From: Acidaminococcus fermentans
Lineage (GTDB): Bacteria; Bacillota_C; Negativicutes; Acidaminococcales; Acidaminococcaceae
Reading direction: 5' to 3'
NCBI GenBank assembly: GCA_004555735.1
Contig: SFHH01000046.1
Location: forward strand, 1-12,286
Length of the DNA: 12,286 nt
Numbering within the stretch: the first letter of the stretch is position 1; each line of letters begins with the position of its first letter. The notes beneath the pieces were generated by a model that was given only the letters and a program-made list of their open reading frames with translations, was not told the DNA's origin and ran no database searches. A program made the translations under genes and the position numbers. Below are positions 1 through 6,107 of this stretch, in pieces.

Positions 1-63
1 CAATGGGGAAATGATTCCCACCATATTGAAACGAAAATATGTATCGATAGTTACAGGGTCGTG

Positions 64-666
64 CTATCTATCCAACACTACATCCAAATCTTCCAGGGCA
101 TGGCCTGTGGTGTCAGAGAACCGTACCCGCAGGTTGCCGAACCGGGGCAATTTCTTTTCCGGGATGGTCACCACATGCTCTTCGCTGAGGGCTTCACTGC
201 CGTCATCCTGGAGGCCAGAAGGATCCTGGATGGCTACCGTCACATTCAGCAGACGGCCGAACAGCTCTGCCTTGGTGATGGCCAGTTTCCCGTTCTGTCC
301 GTTGGTATCCATGGACGCATACAGTACCAATCGGTTGGCGTAGGAAGCACCGGAATACCGGCGGCGGGCCTGCTGGATTTTTTCCTGCTGGGTGGTCAGC
401 TTCTTGATGCTGGCCAGTTCCGGAGCATCCTGTCCGGCTTTGGGAGGGATGAACGCCGTGCAGACCAGACCGGGGACTGCCTTTTCGCTGTCATGTTCCC
501 AATCCTTATGGGCATCAGCGGCCTGATAGATGACCCTGCCATCTTTGACCACTCGTTCTGAAACAAAAAGTTCTCCATCCGCCAGTCTCATCCGTTCCGC
601 TGCGTAGCCCGGGGCAGTACACAGCACTGCCATGAGCGCCAGTGCCATTGTTTTTTTCCACTGCAT
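64..666 (-). CDS. Secreted hypothetical protein, about 200 aa
   Basis: I do not recognise this family. The protein starts with a clear Sec signal peptide: Lys-Lys at residues 4-5, a hydrophobic stretch at about 6-19, and an Ala-x-Ala-like cleavage site near G20-Y21-A22. There is no lipobox, because C16 is preceded by Leu, so it is probably a soluble periplasmic or cell-surface protein. The mature part of about 178 aa has no other membrane segment. It is mixed in charge, with a Gln/Lys/Arg-rich patch in the middle that could be helical, then a beta-like C-terminal half. I chose the ATG at 666 because AAGGAG lies 8 bases upstream. A GTG three codons earlier sits inside that ribosome binding site and is unlikely. 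The gene stands alone and is divergent from mrp. The reading frame, signal peptide and RBS make the gene itself convincing, but no function can be given. Confidence 0.8.
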   Translation of the reverse strand: MQWKKTMALALMAVLCTAPGYAAERMRLADGELFVSERVVKDGRVIYQAADAHKDWEHDSEKAVPGLVCTAFIPPKAGQDAPELASIKKLTTQQEKIQQARRRYSGASYANRLVLYASMDTNGQNGKLAITKAELFGRLLNVTVAIQDPSGLQDDGSEALSEEHVVTIPEKKLPRFGNLRVRFSDTTGHALEDLDVVLDR

Positions 667-713
667 ATCCTTCACTCCTTGTGGGTACCGGGCACCCGGA
701 TTTTCTTTCTCCT

Positions 714-719
714 ATTATA
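714..719 (-). promoter_or_regulatory. Candidate -10 box of the secreted-protein gene
   Basis: On the minus strand there is a perfect TATAAT about 48 bases before the start codon at 666. The sequence 17 bases further upstream (TGAATT) is a poor -35 box, so only the -10 element is well supported. Confidence 0.4.
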
Positions 720-765
720 CACTGTTTTTGACTTACAATTCAGGGGAAGTTTTGGATTGCTTGGA

Positions 766-904
766 TAAGAAGTCAGACCGGCCCTTGCGGGCCTATCAGA
801 AGTCAGACATCAGCTTGACCCGCGATAAGCACGGGCGTACTGCTATATCGAATAAAACTGACGTCTGACATCTCAAGGCCTGCAGGACCGTTTCTGACTT
901 CTTA
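766..904. repeat. 139-bp foldback element, MITE-like
   Basis: The two ends form a perfect 12-bp inverted repeat, TAAGAAGTCAGA at 766-777 and TCTGACTTCTTA at 893-904. If the outer TA is read as a target duplication, the terminal repeat is 10 bp. Inside lies a second inverted pair, 802-813 with 858-869, that matches at 11 of 12 positions. Inside that is a central hairpin, 823-831 with 841-850, with one bulged A. Each arm also carries a GC-rich palindromic block (GGCCC-TTGC-GGGCC at 780-793; CCTGCAGG near 880) between two copies of a GTCAGAC-type motif, so the arms are imperfect copies of each other over about 46 bp. There is no coding potential. This fits a non-autonomous mobile element of the TA-inserting type, or a structured RNA or dispersed chromosomal repeat. 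Nothing in the window encodes a matching transposase. Confidence 0.6.
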
Positions 905-920
905 CTATAATGTAACCCGA

Positions 921-949
921 TTGCATTCAGTTGGATTTTTTCCTATAAT
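921..949 (+). promoter_or_regulatory. Promoter of mrp
   Basis: TTGCAT at 921-926 and a perfect TATAAT at 944-949 are separated by 17 bases, the ideal sigma-70 spacing. Transcription would begin near 956, giving a leader of about 37 bases before the mrp start. A second TATAAT at 906-911, directly next to the foldback element, has no good -35 box. Confidence 0.75.
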
Positions 950-992
950 AGGGACAGGTTGATAACTGTTTACCTTGAGGGAGGTTTTTTCA

Positions 993-1841
993 ATGAGCGA
1001 ATGTGATCACTGCGATCATTCTCACTGCTCCGGCTGTGAATCCAATCCGAAGCAGAACCCGCAGGATGTGGCCATTGCCGATTTCCTGCAGCATGTCAAA
1101 CATAAGATCGTCGTCATGAGCGGCAAAGGCGGCGTGGGCAAAAGCACGGTTTCCGTAGACCTGGCCCTGCTCCTCAGCGAACGGGGCTATCAGGTGGGCC
1201 TGATGGATGTGGACCTCCACGGCCCCAGCGTAGCTGGTATGCTGGGTTATATGGACAAGCATGTCCAGGTGGAAGGAGAAAAACTGGTCCCCTTCCGCTA
1301 CAGCGACCATCTGGAATTCTTATCCGCCCAGGGGTTCCTGGCCCAGCAGGACGATGCCCTGATCTGGCGGGGTCCTCTGAAAGTGGGTGCCATCCGGCAG
1401 TTCATGAGCGACACCAAATGGGATCCTTTGGACTACCTGATCATCGACTGCCCTCCGGGCACCGGGGATGAACCTTTGACAGTAGTCCAGACCATCAAAG
1501 ATGCGGAAGCCATCATCGTGACCACACCCCAGAAAGTGGCCCTGGCCGATGTGCGGAAATCCCTGAGCTTCTGCCAGCTGGGCCATATTCCGGTCCGGGG
1601 CATCATCGAGAACATGAGCGGATTCGTCTGCCCCCACTGCGGCCAGGAAGTAGATATTTTCAAAGCCGGCGGCGGCAAAGCCCTGGCCGAGGAAAAAGGC
1701 CTGCCTTTCCTGGGCCGGATTCCCATCGATCCCCAGGTGGTAGCTGCAGAAGACGCAGGGAATCCCCTGGAAAACATCAGCGAAGCCAGCCGCAAAGCCT
1801 TGAACAGCATTGTGGATAAGGTGGTTGAACAGGATCAGTAA
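993..1841 (+). CDS. mrp: Mrp/Nbp35-type P-loop ATPase, Fe-S cluster carrier
   Basis: This is a 282-aa member of the Mrp/ApbC/Nbp35 group of deviant Walker A ATPases, cytosolic proteins that hold a 4Fe-4S cluster and hand it to apo-proteins. Visible motifs are the deviant P-loop SGKGGVGKS at 43-51, the switch-like DVDLHGPS at 72-79, a Walker B region with DCPPGTGDE at 152-160, and the CPHC pair (C213, C216) that bridges a cluster between two subunits. The N-terminus has four more cysteines (C4, C7, C12, C15) mixed with histidines, resembling the extra N-terminal cluster site of Nbp35. It lacks the N-terminal MIP18/DUF59 domain of longer Mrp proteins. I chose the ATG at 993 because GGAGG lies 8 bases upstream; a TTG at 975 lies within the RBS region and is unlikely. 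It has its own promoter and terminator, so it is monocistronic. Confidence 0.95.
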   Translation: MSECDHCDHSHCSGCESNPKQNPQDVAIADFLQHVKHKIVVMSGKGGVGKSTVSVDLALLLSERGYQVGLMDVDLHGPSVAGMLGYMDKHVQVEGEKLVPFRYSDHLEFLSAQGFLAQQDDALIWRGPLKVGAIRQFMSDTKWDPLDYLIIDCPPGTGDEPLTVVQTIKDAEAIIVTTPQKVALADVRKSLSFCQLGHIPVRGIIENMSGFVCPHCGQEVDIFKAGGGKALAEEKGLPFLGRIPIDPQVVAAEDAGNPLENISEASRKALNSIVDKVVEQDQ

Positions 1842-1842
1842 A

Positions 1843-1880
1843 AATAAAGAGGTTGTTGCAAGCGCAACAACCTCTTTATT
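1843..1880. terminator. Bidirectional terminator between mrp and the CHR gene
   Basis: A perfect 17-bp stem (1843-1859 with 1864-1880) around the loop AAGC is followed by a T-run on both strands. It starts right after the mrp stop. Its right arm contains the stop codon of the convergent CHR gene at 1876-1878, so one hairpin ends both transcripts. Confidence 0.92.
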
Positions 1881-2412
1881 TTTTCAGTCCTAATTTCCCC
1901 CACAGCCCCACCATACCTGCAAAAATGACCAGTACCACAGGAGAAACATCGGTGAACATATTGATGCCCAGCACCACCAGGAAGACACCGATGGTCAGCC
2001 AGTCCACGATGGCGCTCCTAGCCAGTTTGGACACTGCATTGAAGATCAGGATGCAGACACACACACGGATCCCAGCAAAGGCATCTTTCACCGCCGGATA
2101 ATCTGACAGATTCGCCAACCCTGCCGCCAGGATCGAAATGATCACCAGAGAAGGGAACACCACCCCTAAGGTCGCTACGATCCCCCCGATGGTTCCTCTC
2201 TCCTTATACCCGATGAAGGTAGCCACGTTGACAGCAATGATGCCTGGGGTACACTGTCCCACCGCATAATAGTCCGTCAGCTCTTCTTCTGTGGCCCAAT
2301 GGTAACGCTCCACGATATCCGACTGCAGGATGGGCAGCATGGCCATCCCTCCGCCAAAGGTCACGCCCCCGATCCGGGCAAAAACCACGAACAATTTCCA
2401 TAATGATGGCAT
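1876..2412 (-). CDS. Chromate transporter (CHR family), single half-size subunit
   Basis: This is a 178-aa membrane protein of the short-chain CHR/ChrA family, whose characterised members export chromate or take part in sulfate-like anion transport. It has the family's N-terminal signature: an amphipathic start, then RIGGVTFGGGMAMLP at 13-27 (FGGG at 19-22), and the conserved QCTPGIIAVN block at 53-62. Hydrophobic segments lie near 5-27, 74-100, 113-129 and 138-170. GGAGG lies 8 bases before the ATG. Short CHR genes usually come as adjacent pairs that together make one transporter. Here only the N-terminal-type half is present: upstream on this strand is a 440-bp gap and downstream is the convergent mrp. 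The physiological substrate cannot be inferred, and in gut-type anaerobes chromate itself is unlikely. Confidence 0.88.
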   Translation of the reverse strand: MPSLWKLFVVFARIGGVTFGGGMAMLPILQSDIVERYHWATEEELTDYYAVGQCTPGIIAVNVATFIGYKERGTIGGIVATLGVVFPSLVIISILAAGLANLSDYPAVKDAFAGIRVCVCILIFNAVSKLARSAIVDWLTIGVFLVVLGINMFTDVSPVVLVIFAGMVGLWGKLGLKK

Positions 2413-2481
2413 TCTCCCTACCTCCCATGTTTTTTATTGTAGCGCATTTCTTTTTAAAAATATAGCTTTTCTGCGCTCTCT

Positions 2482-2509
2482 TTGGACATGGTATACTGTA
2501 TATTATATT
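2482..2509 (+). promoter_or_regulatory. Upstream promoter candidate with operator half-site
   Basis: TTGGAC at 2482-2487 and TATATT at 2504-2509 are 16 bases apart. The spacer holds TGGTATAC (2489-2496), identical to eight of the nine bases of the left arm of the palindrome in dctQ. A transcript from here would have a leader of more than 330 bases before the operon, so it may be secondary or inactive. Confidence 0.35.
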
Positions 2510-2520
2510 CTTCAGAATAT
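2505..2520. repeat. Small perfect inverted repeat
   Basis: ATATTC and GAATAT are separated by TTCA. It overlaps the start region of the upstream promoter candidate. It could be a regulator site, but short AT-rich palindromes arise easily by chance. Confidence 0.3.
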
Positions 2521-2617
2521 TTTATGTCTTTTTGCCTTCCATGGCCAGAGTATTGCACGAATTTTGCGATAACTAAATACAATTGGGTTTTCAGCAAGCG
2601 AAAGATAAGCAGGATAC

Positions 2618-2648
2618 GCCGAGTTTCGTGCCGATATTTGCCGAATTT
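2618..2648. repeat. Three GCCGA-type direct repeats
   Basis: GCCGAGTTT (2618), GCCGATATTT (2630) and GCCGAATTT (2640) begin 12 and 10 bases apart, about one helical turn, so they lie on one face of the DNA. They stand out in an otherwise AT-rich region. They may be a regulator binding array; the protein is unknown. Confidence 0.35.
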
Positions 2649-2764
2649 TATATTTAGTTTTATATTTATAGTTCATATAGTCTTAAAAAAATATTATTTT
2701 TTTTACATTTTATTCATAAAAATCCATTGACGCAGCAAGTTAGCCACTTATATCCCGTACATTA

Positions 2765-2793
2765 TTGCAGTTTTTTCATTTTTTCGGTATAGT
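2765..2793 (+). promoter_or_regulatory. Main promoter of the aconitase X-TRAP operon
   Basis: TTGCAG at 2765-2770 and TATAGT at 2788-2793 are exactly 17 bases apart, with a T-rich spacer and AT-rich DNA upstream. Transcription would start near 2800, about 50 bases before the first start codon. The operator-like palindrome begins just after this point. Confidence 0.6.
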
Positions 2794-2804
2794 ACTCATA
2801 GAAG

Positions 2805-2825
2805 CTGCATACAACCTGTATACCA
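2805..2825. promoter_or_regulatory. Candidate GntR operator downstream of the operon promoter
   Basis: ATACA (2809-2813) and TGTAT (2817-2821) form a perfect inverted repeat around ACC, and the right arm continues to TGTATACCA (2817-2825). That arm is identical to the right arm of the palindrome in dctQ at 6043-6063, and the whole 21-bp site matches it at 17 positions. It lies just after the predicted transcription start, where a bound repressor would block initiation or early elongation. GTATAC/GGTATACC-like palindromes are common operators of FCD-type GntR regulators, and the operon encodes one. The assignment is inferred. Confidence 0.6.
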
Positions 2826-2852
2826 GAAACACAAAAAGGGAGGGAAAAATCC

Positions 2853-4058
2853 ATGGAATTAACGCAGGATCAAAAAGATTTGTTGGAGGGCAAGTATGGA
2901 CAGGGAGCCCAGCTGGCTATGAAAGTCCAGGTTGCCATCGGGGAATCTTTCGGAGCCAAGCGGATGGTCCCCATCACCCGGTCCCATGTGGCCTTGAGCA
3001 ACCAGGATGCGGATCTCTGGCTGGCAGAGAAAATGGTCAGCCTGGGAGCCAAATGCCGGGTCCGTCCTACAGTCAACCCAGGTTTCTGTCTCAGCTACTT
3101 CAAAGCCCTAGGGACCATTACGGACGATGACTATGCCATGATGGAACGGACGGACAAGGCTTATCGGACACTGGGGGCTGAGCTGAGTTACAACTGCACC
3201 CCTTATATCGATACCAACGTCCCCCTGTTCGGAGAAATCTGCGCTTTCTCTGAATCCAGTGCCACGCCCTTCGTCAACGCCATCTGGGGAGCCCGCTCCA
3301 ACCGGGAAGGCGCCAACTCCGCACTTTTTGCTTCCATCACAGGCTATGTGCCAGAATATGGCCTGCTGCTGGATGAGAACCGCTATGGGAACATCCTGGT
3401 CAATGTGGAAGCAGATATGACCTGCGATGCCGATTACCATATCCTGGGCATGTGCGGAAAAAAGATCGGCCATGGGATCCCTGTCTTCACCGGCCTTCCC
3501 AAGACCATTTCCAAGGAAGCCCTGCGGAATCTGGGGGCTGAGCTGAACACTTCCGGCTGCTATGATATGTACCACATCCCCGGCTTCACTCCGGAAGCAC
3601 CGGATGTAGAGACAGCCTTCGGCGGAAAGGAACCGGAACGGGTGGTCACCATCACCAATGAAGACCTGGCAGAGGTCCTGGATGAAATCTCGGTAGATAC
3701 ACCTCGGCCTGTGGATTTCGCCATGTTCGGATGCCCACATTTCACCTTGAACGAATGTCAGTACATCGCAAAAAAGATCAACGGCCGCAAACTGGCCATC
3801 CCTATGTGGATCCTGACGGGAGAACATGTGCTGGCCATGGCCAAACGGACCGGCATTTACGATCAGCTGGAGCCTTATGGTGCCCATATCGTACCGGATA
3901 CCTGCCCGGATCAGCCCTGCTGGCATTTCCTGAAAGGAAAGATCGGCATCACCGAATCTCCGAAATGTGCCTACTACCCTCAGCGGCGGGGCATCCATTT
4001 CGTCATCCGCAATCTCGATACCTGCATTGACGCAGCCCTGACCGGGGAGGTGAAATAA
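2853..4058 (+). CDS. Aconitase X catalytic (large) subunit, DUF521/AcnX family
   Basis: This 401-aa protein is the catalytic part of aconitase X, a divergent Fe-S hydro-lyase of the aconitase superfamily. Known activities are cis-3-hydroxy-L-proline dehydratase in bacteria and phosphomevalonate dehydratase in archaea. Family blocks seen are NCTPY at 114-118, a long signature at 134-154 (ESSATPF to GARSNREG), GCPH at 293-296, PDTCP at 348-352 and KCAYYPQRRG at 371-380. C115, C294 and C351 are the likely cluster ligands (inference from position). The start has a strong GGGAGG 8 bases upstream. The stop directly abuts the small-subunit start, so the two subunits are co-translated as a two-gene rather than fused form. 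The substrate is unknown. The operon lacks the ketimine reductase expected for hydroxyproline breakdown and lacks isoprenoid genes. Confidence 0.92.
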   Translation: MELTQDQKDLLEGKYGQGAQLAMKVQVAIGESFGAKRMVPITRSHVALSNQDADLWLAEKMVSLGAKCRVRPTVNPGFCLSYFKALGTITDDDYAMMERTDKAYRTLGAELSYNCTPYIDTNVPLFGEICAFSESSATPFVNAIWGARSNREGANSALFASITGYVPEYGLLLDENRYGNILVNVEADMTCDADYHILGMCGKKIGHGIPVFTGLPKTISKEALRNLGAELNTSGCYDMYHIPGFTPEAPDVETAFGGKEPERVVTITNEDLAEVLDEISVDTPRPVDFAMFGCPHFTLNECQYIAKKINGRKLAIPMWILTGEHVLAMAKRTGIYDQLEPYGAHIVPDTCPDQPCWHFLKGKIGITESPKCAYYPQRRGIHFVIRNLDTCIDAALTGEVK

Positions 4059-4460
4059 ATGAAGACGTTTACCTGTCATAAAATTTCTGAAGGCAAGACG
4101 GAAGGTCCAGCCATCGTTTCCACCGATGATGTGATGTTCTATCTGATCGATCCGAAAACAGGGACTGTCATCGAAAAAGAACATAGCCTGGAAGGAAAGA
4201 GCATCGCCGGAAAGATCATGATTTTCCCCAGTGGGAAAGGCAGCAGCGTGGTCCAGGCTGATGGCCTCTTCCAACTGATGAAGCAGCACAATCAGCCCAA
4301 AGGGATGATCGTCCAGCGGCCGGATACGGTGCTGGTCACCAGTGCCATCCTCTTTGAGATCCCCATGGTGGATCAGGTGGATCCCGCCTTTTATCAGGAA
4401 GTGAAGGAAAACGATACCATCGAGATCGATGCAGATGCAGGTCTGATAAAAATTCTGTGA
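4059..4460 (+). CDS. Aconitase X swivel (small) subunit, DUF126 family
   Basis: This 133-aa protein matches the swivelling beta/alpha domain of aconitase X, which packs on the large subunit and supplies substrate-binding residues. The recognisable core is GKIMIFPSGKGSS at 51-63, with the family's Pro-Ser-Gly-(Arg/Lys)-Gly-Ser loop, followed by an AILFEIPMVDQV segment. Where most family members continue after Gly-Ser-Ser with a Thr-Gly-Ser stretch, this one reads Val-Val-Gln-Ala. The usual Gly-Gly pair before Val-Asp-Pro is replaced by Tyr-Leu-Ile-Asp-Pro at 28-32. Both changes lie close to where the active site should be and could mean a different substrate. The gene begins at the base after the large-subunit stop; its RBS (GGGGAGG) is inside the end of that gene. 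A 39-bp gap follows before dctP. Confidence 0.9.
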   Translation: MKTFTCHKISEGKTEGPAIVSTDDVMFYLIDPKTGTVIEKEHSLEGKSIAGKIMIFPSGKGSSVVQADGLFQLMKQHNQPKGMIVQRPDTVLVTSAILFEIPMVDQVDPAFYQEVKENDTIEIDADAGLIKIL

Positions 4461-4499
4461 TCAACTCACATTGTCCAGTTCATTAAAGGAGGCTTTACG

Positions 4500-5525
4500 A
4501 TGAAAAAATCCAAACTGTTTGTCCTGGCGATGACGGCTATGATTTCTATCGGTGCGCTGACCGGCTGCGGCGGTGGCAGCGACAAGGGAGGCGGCGGTAA
4601 GGGTTCCGCTGTGACCCTGAAGATCGGCCATGTAGAACCGGAAGACCGCTCCACCCATAAAGCCCTGCTGAACTTCAAAAAGAATGTGGAAGAAAAATCC
4701 AAAGGCCGCCTGAAGATCGAGATCTATCCCAACGGCGCTTTGGGTGGGGACGTACAGCTGATGGAAGCCGTGGCCACTGGTTCCCTGGATATGGCTCTTC
4801 CTTCCACTTCCGTCCTGACCACCTACAGTGATGAATTCGGCATCCTGGATATGCCCTACCTGTTCAAAGATGCCAAATCCGCCTTTGCGGCTATGGATGG
4901 CGACGTGGGCAAGCAGCTCTCGGAAAAGATCAAATCCAAGGGCATCGACATCCTGGGATACACCTACAATGGTCCTCGGAGCACCACCAGTAAAGTGAAA
5001 CCCATCGAAAAGCCGGAAGACCTGAAAGGCCTGAAGATGAGAGTCATGGAGAGCCCGATCTTCATCGACTATTACAAGACCCTGGGAGCCAACCCCACTC
5101 CCATGAGCTTCACGGAACTGTATACCGGCCTGCAGCAGGGGACAGTAGAAGCCCAGGAAAACCCGCCTTCCCTGACTTTCGCCAACAAATTCTATGAAGT
5201 CCAGAAATATTCCAGCATCGATGAGCACGTCCACAACTTCCTGGCCTTCATGATGAATGATGCCAAATTCAAATCCCTGAGTGCAGATGATCAGAAACTG
5301 CTCCAGGAAGAAGCCAAGAAATGCGTAGATGAACAGCGGAAGATGGAACTGAAAGACAATGAAAAGGCCATCAAAGATCTGGAAACCATCGGCAAACTCC
5401 AGACCAACATCCTGACTGCAGACCAGAAAGCCGCCATGCGGAAAGCCCTGCAGCCCATGTATGACAAGTACCAGGCCAAATTTGGCAAAGCCATGTTCGA
5501 CCTCTGCGAAAAATACAATAAATAG
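4500..5525 (+). CDS. dctP: TRAP transporter substrate-binding lipoprotein (DctP family)
   Basis: This 341-aa protein is the periplasmic receptor of a TRAP transporter, which takes up carboxylates using an ion gradient. It has a lipoprotein signal with the lipobox LTGC and C23 as the lipidated residue, then a flexible Gly/Ser/Lys linker at about 24-36. The DctP fold follows: the first lobe begins with KIGHVEP at 41, and there is an NGPR block at 157-160. The hallmark segment KMRV (R181, the arginine that normally salt-bridges the ligand carboxylate) leads into LYTGLQQGTVEAQENP at 207-222. The ligand is therefore expected to be an organic or amino-acid-like carboxylate. AAAGGAGG lies 8 bases before the ATG. 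Membrane anchoring of the receptor is common in TRAP systems of Firmicutes. A stable hairpin follows the gene and may raise its expression over the membrane subunits. Confidence 0.95.
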   Translation: MKKSKLFVLAMTAMISIGALTGCGGGSDKGGGGKGSAVTLKIGHVEPEDRSTHKALLNFKKNVEEKSKGRLKIEIYPNGALGGDVQLMEAVATGSLDMALPSTSVLTTYSDEFGILDMPYLFKDAKSAFAAMDGDVGKQLSEKIKSKGIDILGYTYNGPRSTTSKVKPIEKPEDLKGLKMRVMESPIFIDYYKTLGANPTPMSFTELYTGLQQGTVEAQENPPSLTFANKFYEVQKYSSIDEHVHNFLAFMMNDAKFKSLSADDQKLLQEEAKKCVDEQRKMELKDNEKAIKDLETIGKLQTNILTADQKAAMRKALQPMYDKYQAKFGKAMFDLCEKYNK

Positions 5526-5542
5526 TTGAGTCGGAGAATGTT

Positions 5543-5571
5543 GGGGTGTGAAAGGGATTGGTTCACACCCC
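5543..5571 (+). terminator. Intercistronic hairpin between dctP and dctQ
   Basis: A perfect 10-bp GC-rich stem (GGGGTGTGAA with TTCACACCCC) surrounds a 9-base loop. A pyrimidine-rich stretch follows, with a T-run about 10 bases later. It may act as a partial terminator or protect the 3' end of the upstream message, as often happens after binding-protein genes whose product is needed in excess. Confidence 0.65.
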
Positions 5572-5606
5572 TCTCTCTCCCCTTTTTCTGGAAGAAAGGA
5601 GTGACT

Positions 5607-6101
5607 ATGGATAAGTTCCTGGAAAAGTGGACCTTTCTGGAAGAGCGGCTGCTGGTCTTCAGCCTGATCTTCAATACCCTGCTGATCTTTACCCAGATCA
5701 TCATGCGGGGGGCCTTCAACTCTTCCCTTTCCTGGTCCGAAGAATTGTCCCGCTATGTATTCATTTGGCAGATCTGGCTGGGAGCAGACCTAGCCTATGC
5801 CTATCATGAACATATCCGGGTAGAGATGATCTACCACTGGCTCCCTGGGCCCAAGGCCTGCCGGCTCCTAGACATCCTGGTGGATATCATGTGGCTGGCT
5901 TTCAACATCTTCCTTACCTACAAAGGCTTCGACCTGTGCCAGTCCATGGCCTCCCGCCATACCCTTTCCTCCGGGATGCGCCTGCCCCTCACCTATGTCT
6001 ATGCGGCTCTGCCCGTTGCCTCGTTTTTTTTAAGCCTGCGTCTGGTATACAGCCTGTATACCAAGATCCGTTACGGCCGTTCAGACCTTAAGGAGGTGTA
6101 A
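5607..6101 (+). CDS. dctQ: TRAP transporter small membrane subunit (DctQ family)
   Basis: This 164-aa protein with four predicted membrane helices (about 13-33, 49-66, 88-107, 128-149) is the small TRAP subunit that joins DctP and DctM. The family signature SWSEELSRYVFIW is at 42-54. I chose the ATG at 5607, preceded by AAAGGAG. The frame is open further upstream to 5526, but that part overlaps the hairpin and lacks a ribosome binding site. The last codons contain the RBS of dctM (AAGGAGGTG at 6090-6098), so the two membrane subunits are coupled. Codons 146-152 also contain a perfect 21-bp palindrome that matches the operon's operator candidate. Confidence 0.93.
   Translation: MDKFLEKWTFLEERLLVFSLIFNTLLIFTQIIMRGAFNSSLSWSEELSRYVFIWQIWLGADLAYAYHEHIRVEMIYHWLPGPKACRLLDILVDIMWLAFNIFLTYKGFDLCQSMASRHTLSSGMRLPLTYVYAALPVASFFLSLRLVYSLYTKIRYGRSDLKEV
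6043..6063. promoter_or_regulatory. Intragenic operator candidate: perfect 9-3-9 palindrome
   Basis: TGGTATACA and TGTATACCA are exact inverted copies around GCC, inside the end of dctQ. The site matches the promoter-proximal site at 2805-2825 in 17 of 21 positions, including the whole right arm. One gene downstream begins dctM. It could be an auxiliary operator about 3.2 kb from the promoter, or a roadblock tuning expression of dctM and later genes. The same sequence would also form a hairpin in the RNA just before the dctM RBS. Confidence 0.55.
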
Positions 6102-6107
6102 CGGACC

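Larger units (their letters stand above)
2413..2852. other. 440-bp AT-rich intergenic regulatory region
   Basis: No gene is credible here. Short open frames lack ribosome binding sites and family features. The stretch is much richer in A+T than the flanking genes, especially at 2640-2710, with tracts such as the A7 and T8 runs near 2685-2703 that would give curved DNA. It separates the divergent CHR gene and the aconitase X operon. Elements listed separately are two plus-strand promoter candidates, an operator-like palindrome with an upstream half-site, a small perfect inverted repeat and a triple direct repeat. A further 6-bp inverted pair, AGCGCA at 2441-2446 and TGCGCT at 2472-2477, lies in the likely CHR promoter zone. 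Confidence 0.7.

Noticed and set aside
5..21. Imperfect hairpin after the secreted-protein stop
   Set aside because: The stem is short with a bulge and has no clear T-run on the minus strand; the window ends too soon to judge.
302..330. TTGGTA and TACCAA inverted repeat within the secreted-protein gene
   Set aside because: The arms are only 6 bp with a 17-base gap inside coding DNA, and no link to other elements is visible.
632..868. Plus-strand frame running from the secreted-protein gene into the foldback element
   Set aside because: It has no RBS, begins inside a gene on the other strand and ends in structured repeat DNA.
3108..4289. Long open reading frame on the minus strand opposite the aconitase X genes
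   Set aside because: It lies antisense to two clear family members, has no ribosome binding site and shows no family motif; such frames arise from GC-rich codon use.
5119..5126. TGTATACC in dctP, resembling an operator half-site
   Set aside because: There is no matching left arm; it encodes the conserved Leu-Tyr-Thr-Gly of the receptor, so chance explains it.
4461..5234. 257-aa minus-strand frame opposite dctP
   Set aside because: It is antisense to a textbook TRAP receptor and its sequence is the mirror of that gene's codon pattern.
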